Source: WHTK01 sp963711035 (GTDB taxonomy: Bacteria; Chloroflexota; Dehalococcoidia; DSTF01; WHTK01). Taken from it: 64,000 nt of DNA. The number at the start of each line of letters is the position of its first letter. Position 1 is the first letter of the stretch. Below, piece after piece: positions 16,793 through 26,935 of this stretch. The position numbers and the translations under genes were made by a program. The DNA lies in contig CAVQCN010000003.1 in the NCBI GenBank assembly GCA_963711035.1, forward strand, positions 558,001 through 622,000. Direction: 5' to 3'. A model generated the notes under the pieces. It did not search any database. It had not been told where the DNA came from and saw only the letters and a list, made by a program, of their open reading frames with translations.

Positions 16793-18083
16793 CTACCGCA
16801 CTCCTTCGCCGAGGCGCAGCACGCGGGGCTCGAAGTCGGTCTGGGTGCGCAGGTAGTCGTCGAGGTTCTCGGCGCGGCGGATCAGCTCGATGGAGCCGTC
16901 GGTGCGCAGGAGGAGCTCCTTGGGGCGCAGGCGGCCGTTGTACTGAAAGCCCATCGCCTGGCCGTGGGCGCCCGTGTCGTGGATCAGCAGCAGGTCGCCT
17001 TCGTGCACGGCAGGCAGTTCGCGCTGCTTGGCGAACTTGTCGTTGTTCTCGCACAGCGAGCCCACGACGTCGACGACGCCCGAGACGCCCTGCTTCGGCG
17101 TGCCGTCGCGGCCGTAGGCGGTGATGTGGTGGTAGGCGTCGTACATGGCGGGCCGCATCAGCGATGACATGCAGGCGTCGACGCCGACGTAGTTGCGGTA
17201 CTTCTCCATGACGTTGAGCACTTCGGTGACCAGGACGCCGTGCGGCCCCGTGATGGCGCGGCCGCACTCCATGTACAGCTTCGGCGAGTAGCCGTGGGCG
17301 CTGCCGAACGCTTCGAACTGCTGCCGCGTGCTCTCGGCCAGCGTTGCCAGGTCGAAGGCGTTGTCCTCCGGCCGGTACGGTATGCCGATGCCGCCGCCGA
17401 TGTTGATGAACTCGAAGCGGATGCCCAGCTCGTCGCCGATCTCCGCCGCGAGCGCCAGCAGCATCTCGACGGTCGCGATCATGTACTCATGGTTGCGCTC
17501 GTTGGAGATCACCATCGTGTGCAAACCGAAGCGCTTGACGCCGCGCTCCTTCGCCCGGCGGTAGGCGTCCTTGATCTGATCGTGGCGCACGCCGTACTTC
17601 GCCTCTTCCGGTGCGCCGATGATCGTGTTGCCGGTGCGGCGGCTGCCGGGGTTATAACGAAAACAGAGCAGATCGGGCACCTGCGGTAGCTTGTCCAGGA
17701 ATGTCACGTCGTCCAGGTTGAGGATGCAGCCACCCTCGCTCAGCGCCTCGCGGTACTCGGACGGGGAGGTGTTGTTCGAAGTGAACATAATCTCGGATGG
17801 CTCGGCGCCGACCTGGCGCACCATGCGCAGCTCCGGCACCGAGCTGCAGTCGAAGCCGAAGCCGAGCTCGTCGTGCACGATCTCGAGGATGCGCAGGTTG
17901 GGCAGCGCCTTGACCGCGAAGAACTCGTGAAAGCCGTCGATGCCGGCGAAGAGCTGGTTCAGGCGACGGCCGGTCTCGAGGATGCCGGCCTCGTCATAGA
18001 TATGGAAGGGAGTCCCGAACTCGGCCGCGACTCTGTCCGAGCACCGGCTGCAGGCGGTTGACGAACCCGGACGACATGGGCAT
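16793..18083 (-). CDS. lysA: Diaminopimelate decarboxylase-like enzyme, 5' end frameshifted
   Basis: A PLP fold type III decarboxylase, probably making lysine from meso-diaminopimelate. Visible are FFAVKALPN (PLP Lys), GLHTMVISNE, INIGGGIGIPYRP (phosphate loop), ECGRAITGP, SLCENNDKF (active-site Cys) and DTGAHGQAMGFQYNGR. The uninterrupted frame begins only at GTG 17878 and lacks the PLP Lys segment, which is encoded directly upstream in the same frame but without a start. ATG 18083 (MPMSSGFVNRLQPVLGQ) joins it if one base is removed near 18035, giving 429 residues, a normal length. AAGGAG lies 11 bases upstream. It sits between tldD (34 bases) and pmbA (145 bases). Confidence 0.88.
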
Positions 18084-18117
18084 GTGGTAGATGGCTCCTT
18101 GTTTACTCGGCGGGGCG

Positions 18118-19560
<1,443 letters not shown>

Positions 19561-19607
19561 GCAGTTGCGTCCTGTGAAAAGCCGGAAAACTGGCGCGATG
19601 TCTAGCC

Positions 19608-19616
19608 ATTCTAGCA
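19608..19616 (-). promoter_or_regulatory. Extended -10 element before tldD
   Basis: The minus strand reads TGCTAGAAT about 50 bases before ATG 19560, identical to the element before galU. No -35 is recognisable. Confidence 0.5.
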
Positions 19617-19723
19617 TCGCGGCTCTTCAGGCCCGTTCATGGCGGTCGATGATCATCACAGAGTCGGACGCGGTTTTGCCGTCTCCGACGCGTGCTGCAT
19701 TGCTGAAGACAGAGGAGAGCCGC

Positions 19724-20563
19724 ATGTTGCAGGCCCTGAACCCGAAAGACGCTCGCGTGCTGATTGTGGAAGACAGCCCCAACGATCAGGAGATCGCCAA
19801 GCGTGCCCTCAAGAACTTCGGCATCCGTCACGTCTCCACCGCCCGCACGGCGGAGGACGCTCTCATCGATCTGATGAAGCACCGCTATGACGTCGCGCTG
19901 GTCGACTACAACCTGCCCGGTATGGACGGCCTGCGGTTCATGGAGAACCTGACGCGCGTCTCGCCCGACACGAAGGTGATCGTGGTCACGGGCGCCCGAC
20001 AGGAGAAGGTCGCCGTCGCGGCCATGAAGCTCGGCGCCAGTGACTACATCAGCAAGGACGAATACCTGACCTCCGGCATCACCCGCTCGCTGCAGGCCGC
20101 CCTGCGTAGCCGGATCGATGAGGCGGAGGAGACGCAGCGCGACTCGATGGCGGTCGAGAACACCGAGCTCGAGCGCTCTGTCCGTGAGGTCGCCTGGCTG
20201 CGACAGGCCCTCGACGAGCGCCACGGCTATCGCGGTTCCGAGGCGGCGCCGGACGAAACCTACGGCCCGGACTGGAGCCACGTGGTAGACAACTTCGCCG
20301 CCTACATCCAGGCGAGCTGTGGGAGCTTCCCCGAGCCGGCCTCTTACGAGCTCGATGCAGTGCTGCGGGTCCTGGGCGAGCGCGGCGCCAGCCCTCGCGA
20401 TGTGCTCACCTTTCACATGGAAGCGCTTAAGAGCCTGATGCTGGACCCAGAGTTTGCCTCGCGCGAGCTGCCGATGCGGCCGGCTTTGACTCTCACGTAC
20501 ACGCTGGCCTGCGTAGTCGAGGAGCTGCAGCTGCAGCTCAGCCTACGCGACCTCGCCTCGTAA
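19724..20563 (+). CDS. Response regulator with unusual alpha-helical output
   Basis: A 279-residue protein with a canonical receiver domain (1-130): acidic pair in VLIVEDSPND, phosphoacceptor Asp about 60 in ALVDYNLPGMDG, Thr in VVTGAR and Lys in YISKDEY. The receiver is followed by a predicted coiled coil (about 135-175, AEETQRDSMAVENTELERSV) and a helical C-terminal domain without a DNA-binding motif. The C-terminal part may mediate partner binding. AGGAG lies 6 bases before ATG 19724. It opens a seven-gene signalling cluster on this strand and is divergent from tldD. Confidence 0.85.
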   Translation: MLQALNPKDARVLIVEDSPNDQEIAKRALKNFGIRHVSTARTAEDALIDLMKHRYDVALVDYNLPGMDGLRFMENLTRVSPDTKVIVVTGARQEKVAVAAMKLGASDYISKDEYLTSGITRSLQAALRSRIDEAEETQRDSMAVENTELERSVREVAWLRQALDERHGYRGSEAAPDETYGPDWSHVVDNFAAYIQASCGSFPEPASYELDAVLRVLGERGASPRDVLTFHMEALKSLMLDPEFASRELPMRPALTLTYTLACVVEELQLQLSLRDLAS

Positions 20564-20659
20564 ATACCGATACAAATTTCATTTGTCGAGAATTTTTCGA
20601 GGCATTCTCTGTTGCCTGCAGCACATGGATGTCTCTTATGTAACTATGCTAGTAAGGCA

Positions 20660-21328
20660 TTGGACTTACGAGTATTAGTCGTCGAGCCGGAAGCAATACG
20701 CCGTCGTCTGCTTGTTGAAGCCGTTGACGCGAGTGAGAACCTGGCATCTGTCGGCGCGTTACCGTCCTTAAGGGGCCAGCTAGAAGACGGCCACAGCCTG
20801 GTACCCCAGCCCGATATTTTCCTCATAAGCGGTTCATTGCTCGAGTCGGAGCCCAACGAGCTGGCCGAGATCAACGAACGCTTTCGGGAGTCCTACTTCG
20901 TCATCTACGAGTCGCAGCCCCGCCTGGAGACGCTGCTCCTGGCGCGCAACTTGCGCGTTCGCGGCTTTCTCACCTTCAATCACCTTTCGACTGATGAATT
21001 CAAATGGGCGTTGGGAGTCGTTGCCCATGGCGGCGCGTTTATCGAGCCTTTGAGTGCCCGCTATCTGCTGGAGCATATCAGTATCACTGTTGAGCAACGA
21101 GACGTGAGCCCTTGGTGCGTGCCTGACCTCAGCGCGCGAGAGAACGAGGTGTTGGCGCTGGTCAGGCAGGGTCTTAGCAACAAAGAGATCGCGGTACAGA
21201 TGTCCATAAGCCTCGGCACAGTGCGAGCTCATCTACGTAACATTTTCCGCAAGCTCGATGTCAGCTCTCGTGCTGGAGCGGCCTCCTTTGAAGGGCGCTT
21301 TGGAAGGCCTCGTCGCTTCGTGAGTTAA
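20660..21328 (+). CDS. LuxR-type regulator with degenerate receiver-like domain
   Basis: About 222 residues. The N-terminal part has the fold pattern of a receiver (LRVLVVEPEAIRRRLLVEAV, PDIFLISGSLL), but the Asp expected after the third strand is replaced (LISGS) and the Lys of strand five is missing (RGFLTFN), so phosphorylation is unlikely. The C-terminal HTH is canonical (LSARENEVLALVRQGLSNKE, TVRAHLRNIFRKLDV). TTG 20660 fits the domain best; TTG 20612 adds 16 residues with no clear signal. Base composition is visibly less GC-rich than that of its neighbours, hinting at a different origin. Confidence 0.82.
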   Translation: MDLRVLVVEPEAIRRRLLVEAVDASENLASVGALPSLRGQLEDGHSLVPQPDIFLISGSLLESEPNELAEINERFRESYFVIYESQPRLETLLLARNLRVRGFLTFNHLSTDEFKWALGVVAHGGAFIEPLSARYLLEHISITVEQRDVSPWCVPDLSARENEVLALVRQGLSNKEIAVQMSISLGTVRAHLRNIFRKLDVSSRAGAASFEGRFGRPRRFVS

Positions 21329-21451
21329 AGCACAATTACCACGCCTACTCCTGCATAGGCCAAAAGGACGATGTGCTCACATTGTCCTTCGCACGAACCT
21401 CACATAGGCCCATCTTCAAACTGGCGCCTTAGTTAGTAGGGACGTGCAGTC

Positions 21452-23845
21452 TTGGCATCCGATGACGCGACTACTGGCGCAGTGACCGATGCCGCCCGGC
21501 ACTGGTCCAGGCGGGGACCTTCAGTTGGTTTGCTGCCGCGTATTGTTGCGCTTGCGGTAGTCACGGCGCTTGTCTCCGGCGGTCTCGTTGCGGTGCTATC
21601 GATCAGCAATAGCCGGAATGCCTTGCAGGACCAGGTGCTCGGCGGCTTCCAGTCGGAGGCCGACCTGGCGGCAAGCTTTAGCGATCGGCACGTCACCCAG
21701 GCTGAATCGGCCCTCGATGCGCTTGCTGCGCAGCAATTCATGCAGACCGCGGTGGCGTCCGGAAATCCGGAGAGTCTCCAGGCGGTGCTGCAGGCCTTCC
21801 TGGCGGTACAGAGCTCATTCGATAACGTTGCCATTGTCGATACCAACGGCAACCCGGTTGCGCGGGGCTCCGATACCGGCACTGTGACAAACCTGGCCGA
21901 CCGCGAGTGGTTCCAAACCGTCATGGCGATCAAGACGCGATACCTGGGAACGCCGATCTACTCCCGGGGCAGCGGTGCTCCCATCGTGGTCTACGCCGTG
22001 CCGTTTCTCGACTCCAATGGCGATGTCGTTGCCCTGCTCACCGGCGGCATTTCCCTGCAGAGACTGGCTGACGCGATGAACTCGGCCAATCTCGGTCACA
22101 ACAGTCAGATCACGCTCGTCGACCGACGTAATGGCGGCCTCGTTCTGGTAGCGCCGAACGCCCAAGACGTCCTTGCACCTTTCGACGGTCCGCAGGCAGC
22201 GACCGATGCCGTTCAAAGCGGCGGCAGCGTGGCGCTCAACGCCCGCGTCGAGGGAAACGACACATTGGTGGCCGTGGCGCCGGTCGTCGGCTTGCCCTGG
22301 AGCATCGTCGTCGATCAATCGTCGGACACCGCGTTTGCGGCGATAGGCGGCATGACTCGCACGAACGTCATGCTGGTCATCCCGGTGATCCTGATCGCTG
22401 CGCTGATATCGGCCTGGATGGCCATGCAGATCACCAATCCTCTGCTCCGGTTGAAGCGGGCGGCCCAGGGCCTCGCCGCTGGCGACCTGTCGCGTCGTCT
22501 CAACTTCACTCAGCGAGATGAAGTCGGCGAGGTCGGTCGTGTCTTTGACCTGATGGCCGACTCGCTATCGGCGAGGGCAGCCGATCTCGAGAGCGCGATC
22601 AGTTCCCTGCGTCATGAGATCGAGATGCGCGGCCAGACGGAGAAGGCGCTGGAGGAAACGAGGGATCAGTTGGAAGTACGCGTCGAGGAACGCACTAATG
22701 CACTGTCCCAGGCGCTCGAGCGTCTTGCCTTCAGCGAGCAGCGGTTCCGCTCCCTCATCGAGGGCAGTCAGGAAGGCATCATCCTCTCGGACGCTGACGG
22801 CACCATCACGTACGTGAGCCCAAGCAACGAGCGGCTCCTCGGCTGGCCACCGGACGAACTCATAGGCCGCAACGCCTCTGATATCACCCACCCCGAAGAC
22901 CAATCCGTTCGCCAGCACACGCGCGATCGCGTTCTTGCGGCGCCAGGCAGTGCAGCAACGGACGTCTGGCGCCTGCAACGGGCGGACGGCGTCTATCGCT
23001 GGATGGAAGTTCAGGTTACCAATCTGCTCGATACGCCGGCGGTCAACGAGATCGTTGCCAACTTCCGCGACATCACGGAACGGCGGGAGCTGGAGGAGGC
23101 GATGCAAGCCACCCTCGCCGATTTGAAGCGCTCCAACGCCGACCTCGAGCATTTCGCATATGTCGCCTCACATGACCTGCAGGAGCCGCTGCGCATGGTG
23201 AGCAACTACACCCAACTGTTGGCCCGGCGCTATCAGGGCCGCCTCGACGACGATGCCGACGACTTCATCGCCTATGCGGTCGAGGGTGCGACACGAATGC
23301 AGCAGCTCATCGAAGACCTGCTGCGGTTCTCCCGCGTGGGCACCCGCGGCAGAGAGCTTGAGCCGGTCGGGATGGAGACGGTCCTGGACCGAGCCATGTT
23401 CAACCTGCAGACGGCAATTGCGGAGTCGTCAGCGGTTGTCACGCATGATCCGTTGCCGGAAGTATTGGGCGACGAGTCGCAACTGACGCAGGTGCTGCAA
23501 AACCTCATCGGCAACGCGATCAAGTTCCGCGGTACAGAGGCGCCGGAGGTACACATCGGCGTCGAATCGCAGGGTAGTCTGGCGCGCTTTTGCGTGCGAG
23601 ACAACGGCATCGGCATCGATCCGCAGTTTCAGGACCGTATCTTCGTCCTTTTCCAGCGCCTGCACTCACGTGCCGAGTACCCGGGCACGGGCATCGGCCT
23701 GACGCTGTGCAAGCGCATCGTAGAGCGGCACGGTGGTGAGATGTGGGTGGAATCCGCCGTCGGTGAAGGAGCGTCGTTCTACTTCACCCTCAAGCCCACG
23801 TCGCAAGTCTCTGAGAACCGAGTAGAACGGGCAGGAGCAGCATGA
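21452..23845 (+). CDS. Membrane sensor histidine kinase (Cache-HAMP-PAS-HisKA-HATPase)
   Basis: A 797-residue sensor. TM1 at about 30-51, an extracellular double-Cache-like domain (about 55-295, with DREWFQTVMA and GAPIVVYAVPFLD), TM2 at about 306-326, HAMP (327-380), a coiled coil, a PAS domain (about 427-550), HisKA with the phosphoacceptor in SHDLQEPLRM (about 573), and an HATPase domain with N box NLIGNAIKF, DNGIGID and GTGIGLTLCKRI. The HisKA subtype is that found in phytochrome-like kinases, which usually signal to Rcp1-type receivers; one such gene overlaps its stop by 4 bases. The ligand is unknown. The start is TTG 21452. Confidence 0.92.
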   Translation: MASDDATTGAVTDAARHWSRRGPSVGLLPRIVALAVVTALVSGGLVAVLSISNSRNALQDQVLGGFQSEADLAASFSDRHVTQAESALDALAAQQFMQTAVASGNPESLQAVLQAFLAVQSSFDNVAIVDTNGNPVARGSDTGTVTNLADREWFQTVMAIKTRYLGTPIYSRGSGAPIVVYAVPFLDSNGDVVALLTGGISLQRLADAMNSANLGHNSQITLVDRRNGGLVLVAPNAQDVLAPFDGPQAATDAVQSGGSVALNARVEGNDTLVAVAPVVGLPWSIVVDQSSDTAFAAIGGMTRTNVMLVIPVILIAALISAWMAMQITNPLLRLKRAAQGLAAGDLSRRLNFTQRDEVGEVGRVFDLMADSLSARAADLESAISSLRHEIEMRGQTEKALEETRDQLEVRVEERTNALSQALERLAFSEQRFRSLIEGSQEGIILSDADGTITYVSPSNERLLGWPPDELIGRNASDITHPEDQSVRQHTRDRVLAAPGSAATDVWRLQRADGVYRWMEVQVTNLLDTPAVNEIVANFRDITERRELEEAMQATLADLKRSNADLEHFAYVASHDLQEPLRMVSNYTQLLARRYQGRLDDDADDFIAYAVEGATRMQQLIEDLLRFSRVGTRGRELEPVGMETVLDRAMFNLQTAIAESSAVVTHDPLPEVLGDESQLTQVLQNLIGNAIKFRGTEAPEVHIGVESQGSLARFCVRDNGIGIDPQFQDRIFVLFQRLHSRAEYPGTGIGLTLCKRIVERHGGEMWVESAVGEGASFYFTLKPTSQVSENRVERAGAA

Positions 23846-24327
23846 TGATCGAAGAAGAACTCGAGGGTATCAGCGGCCTCGGCCGCCCAGTCGAAATCCT
23901 CCTGGTGGAGGACAACCCGGCGGACTACCGTCTCACAATGGAGGCCCTCAAAGACGGGCGGCTCGCCAACAACCTCAGCCACGTCACCAACGGCGTTGAA
24001 GCGATGCGCTTCCTGCGCCGTCAGGGGGAGTACGTCAAGGCTCCCCGTCCAGACCTTGTCTTGCTGGACCTTAACCTGCCGCAAATGGATGGGCGGGAGG
24101 TCCTGGCCGAGGTCAAGAGCGACCCTGAACTGAACTCGATCCCGGTGGTCATCCTCACGACGTCCCGCGCGGAGGAGGACATCCTCCGCACCTATGGTTT
24201 GCACGCGAACTGCTACGTCGTCAAGCCTATCGGACTGGACCAGTTCCTCGACGTCGTTCGGTCGATCGAGAGCTTCTGGTTCTGCATCGTCAAGCTTCCG
24301 ACAGCCCTACGAGGAAAGATTCAGTGA
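23842..24327 (+). CDS. Single-domain response regulator, Rcp1 type
   Basis: A 161-residue stand-alone receiver. EILLVEDNPADYRLTMEAL, LVLLDLNLPQMDG (phosphoacceptor Asp about 75), VILTTSRAEEDIL and CYVVKPIGLDQF match the Rcp1 family of receivers, which act with phytochrome-like kinases. There is no output domain, so it should pass phosphate or a conformational signal to another protein. It overlaps the kinase before it and the hybrid protein after it by 4 bases each, so the three are translationally coupled. Confidence 0.92.
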   Translation: MMIEEELEGISGLGRPVEILLVEDNPADYRLTMEALKDGRLANNLSHVTNGVEAMRFLRRQGEYVKAPRPDLVLLDLNLPQMDGREVLAEVKSDPELNSIPVVILTTSRAEEDILRTYGLHANCYVVKPIGLDQFLDVVRSIESFWFCIVKLPTALRGKIQ

Positions 24328-25470
24328 TCGACAACATCCACGTTGCCCTGGTAGAGGACAATCCCGGGGACTCCCGCTTCGTCATCGAAACGCTGAAGGA
24401 TCAGACGGCGAGCTACGAGATCGACAGCGCGACGAGCCTCGCGTCTGCCTTCGAGCTCATCGATGCAAGGCAGCCTGAAATCGTGCTGCTCGACCTCGGT
24501 TTGCCCGATAGCCAGGGCCTCGAGACGCTGCTGCGCATGGCGGAGCACGTGTCGACGGTGCCGATCATCGTGCTCACGGGCTACGGCGACGAGCAGCGCG
24601 CTTATGAGGCGTTGCGCGCCGGCGCACAGGATTACCTGGTCAAGGGGGAGTTTCAGGGCGCTCACCTTGCCCGCGCTATTCGCTACGCCATCGACCGCAA
24701 CGAGACCGAGCGCAGGCTGCGCGAGACGATGCACGAGCTCGAGGACCGCACGGAGGAGATGGAATCCTTCGTCTACAGCGTCTCGCACGACCTGAAGGAG
24801 CCGCTCCGCACGCTGGAGGCATTCAGCCAGTTCCTGCTGGAGGACTACGCCGAGGTGCTGGATGAGCAGGGTCAGGACTACCTGAACCGCATCGGCAAAG
24901 CGTCCGGCCGCCTCAAGGAGATGATCGAGGAGCTGCTCATCCTCTCGCGTATGGGCAGGCGGCCGCACGAGCTGTCACGCATCGATGTCCGGGACGTCGT
25001 GGAGCCAGATCATCGCGTCTTCGGACGCCCGGCTGCAGGAAGGCCACGGCCGCATCGAGATCGAGACGGAGCTGCCGGAGGTGATGGCAGACCTGACCCG
25101 TATCGAGCAGATCTTCGGCAACCTGATCAACAACGGCCTCAAGTTCAATCGCAGTGCGGAGCCAGTGGTGCGCGTCGGCTTGCTTGATCGCATGGCCGAG
25201 TGGGTGACGTTCCGCGTGCAGGACAACGGCATCGGCATTGCGCCCGAGTATCACGAGCGCATCTTCGGCGCCTTCCAGCGTCTGCACGGCCGCGAGGAGT
25301 TCGAAGGAACGGGCGCCGGTCTCGCCATCGTGCGTCGCGCCGCTCAGGCGGTCGGCGGTGACGTTTGGCTCGAGTCTGAGCCTGACCAGGGATCGACCTT
25401 CTACGTGCGCTTGCCGTTGTGGCGGAAGCAGGTGCAGGCAACAGCTCGCGTCAGAAAGGACGCGGCGTAA
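24324..25470 (+). CDS. Receiver-HisKA-HATPase hybrid kinase, frameshifted
   Basis: The protein begins with a receiver (HVALVEDNPGDSRFVIETL; phosphoacceptor Asp about 56 in LLDLGLPDS; DYLVKGEF), then a coiled coil and HisKA (SVSHDLKEPLRT, His about 155). After IDVRDVVE the frame becomes Arg/Pro-rich and stops at 25187. In the +1 frame the protein continues with QIIASSDARLQEGHG, GNLINNGLKFN (N box), DNGIGIAPEYHERIF and GTGAGLAIVRRAAQ to 25470. Removing one C at about 25002 restores a 381-residue kinase. A receiver placed before the kinase suggests that it is itself controlled by phosphotransfer. It is coupled to genes on both sides. Confidence 0.88.
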
Positions 25471-25919
25471 TGGAGCGGTTTCGCGGTGTCACGATCTTCT
25501 TGGCCGAGGACAACGAGGATGACATCGAGATCATGCGCCGCGCGCTGCGGCGCAGCAACCTCGGCTGCACGCTCAAAATCGCGCGTGACGGCGAGGAGGC
25601 TCTGCGTATGTTGAGGACCCCTCACGTGCCGCTGCCGGACATCGCGATCCTCGATCTCCACCTGCCGAAGATCGACGGTCTCGACGTGCTCCAGGCGATC
25701 AAGAACCAGTTCTGCACCATCAGCTATCCGGTGATCATGCTCAGCTCCTCGTCGCGGGCCGAGGACGTCAACCGCAGCTACGAACTGGGGGCAAACAGCT
25801 ACGTGGTTAAGCCCGTGGTTTTCGAGGAGTTCGTAGGCACTCTCGAGGCGCTGGCCAGGTACTGGCTGGAAATCGTACGGCTGCCTCGCTACGAACAGGG
25901 GGCCAAGGATGAAAGCTGA
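25470..25919 (+). CDS. Single-domain response regulator, Rcp1 type (second)
   Basis: A 149-residue receiver: TIFLAEDNEDDIEIMRRAL, IAILDLHLPKIDG (phosphoacceptor Asp), VIMLSSSSRAEDV and SYVVKPVVFEEF. It is related to the product of the gene at 23842, but clearly diverged from it. ATG 25470 overlaps the stop of the preceding kinase (TAATG). No output domain. It is a likely acceptor for the neighbouring kinase, linking it to the HD-GYP protein that overlaps its 3' end. Confidence 0.92.
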   Translation: MERFRGVTIFLAEDNEDDIEIMRRALRRSNLGCTLKIARDGEEALRMLRTPHVPLPDIAILDLHLPKIDGLDVLQAIKNQFCTISYPVIMLSSSSRAEDVNRSYELGANSYVVKPVVFEEFVGTLEALARYWLEIVRLPRYEQGAKDES

Positions 25920-26883
25920 CGAGATTAACATTCTGCTCGTCGACGACAACGAAGATGACGTCTCGATCATTTCGAGGCTGCTGTCGCAGTTCGAGCGTGC
26001 CCGCTTCCGCGTCTTCACGATGCGGAACACGGCGAGCGCGGTGGAAATGCTGCAGAGCCGTCAGATTGACCTGCTCATCCTCGACTACTCGATGCCGGGG
26101 GAGGACGGACTCAATTTCCTGCGTCGCGCCGCCGCGATGATCGAGTTGCCGCCTGTGATTCTGATCACGGGGCAGGGCGACTACCGCCTCGCGGCCGAAG
26201 CGATCCGCAGCGGCGCCGTCGATTGCCTCTACAAGCACACCATGACGGCGGAGAGTCTGGGCCGTTCGGCGCAGCAGGCGCTGGCCAAGTCGCAGCACGA
26301 GGCAGAGATTGCCCGGTTTGACGAGAACATCGTCGCGGCGCTGACGAAGTCGTCACGACGCATCGAGCGCTTCGCCAGCCTCGACCGCCTGATCGAGATG
26401 ACCGAGAGGTTAGGGCGCTCCATCGGATTGAACGAGCACCAGGTCGACCTGCTGCGATATGGCGTGCAGCTGCACGACGTCGGCAAGATCGGCCTGTCGC
26501 GCTACCTGTTGGAGAAGCCGGGTCCGCTCACCGACGCCGAGTTCGACGAGGTGCGCTTCCATCCCCTGATCGGCGAGCGCATCATCGCATCCTTGAACAT
26601 TTCACGGGAAGTGCGGCGCATCATCCGCCATCACCATGAGCGCTGGGACGGCACCGGCTATGTCGACGGCCTGGCAGAGGAGCAGATCCCCATCCTGGCC
26701 CGTGTAATCAGCGTGATCGACGCCTACGACGCTATGACGACGGAGCGGCCTTACCGCCGGCCGATGTCGGTCAAGGGAGCGCTGGACGAGCTGGCAGCCG
26801 GCAGCGGCAGCCAGTGGGACCCGGAGGTGGTGGAGGCCTTTCTCTCTCTGATGAGCGGTGAAGCCCTCAGCGAGGCTGCCTGA
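25909..26883 (+). CDS. Response regulator with HD-GYP phosphodiesterase domain
   Basis: The receiver (1-125) has ILLVDDNEDDVS and LILDYSMPGEDG (Asp about 58). The HD-GYP domain (about 150-320) has LHDVGKIGLSRYLLEKPG, HPLIGERII and HHHERWDGTGY, with Val in place of the Pro of GYP. HD-GYP enzymes hydrolyse cyclic di-GMP to pGpG or GMP. Metal ligands His and Asp are intact, so it is probably active. It is the only catalytic output of the cluster and overlaps the previous receiver by 11 bases. Substrate specificity is an inference from the family. Confidence 0.92.
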   Translation: MKADEINILLVDDNEDDVSIISRLLSQFERARFRVFTMRNTASAVEMLQSRQIDLLILDYSMPGEDGLNFLRRAAAMIELPPVILITGQGDYRLAAEAIRSGAVDCLYKHTMTAESLGRSAQQALAKSQHEAEIARFDENIVAALTKSSRRIERFASLDRLIEMTERLGRSIGLNEHQVDLLRYGVQLHDVGKIGLSRYLLEKPGPLTDAEFDEVRFHPLIGERIIASLNISREVRRIIRHHHERWDGTGYVDGLAEEQIPILARVISVIDAYDAMTTERPYRRPMSVKGALDELAAGSGSQWDPEVVEAFLSLMSGEALSEAA

Positions 26884-26935
26884 CGGCCTGGCCGGGCTGC
26901 GCGTAAGATCGTCGGAGACACCGAGGAGGTGGCTC

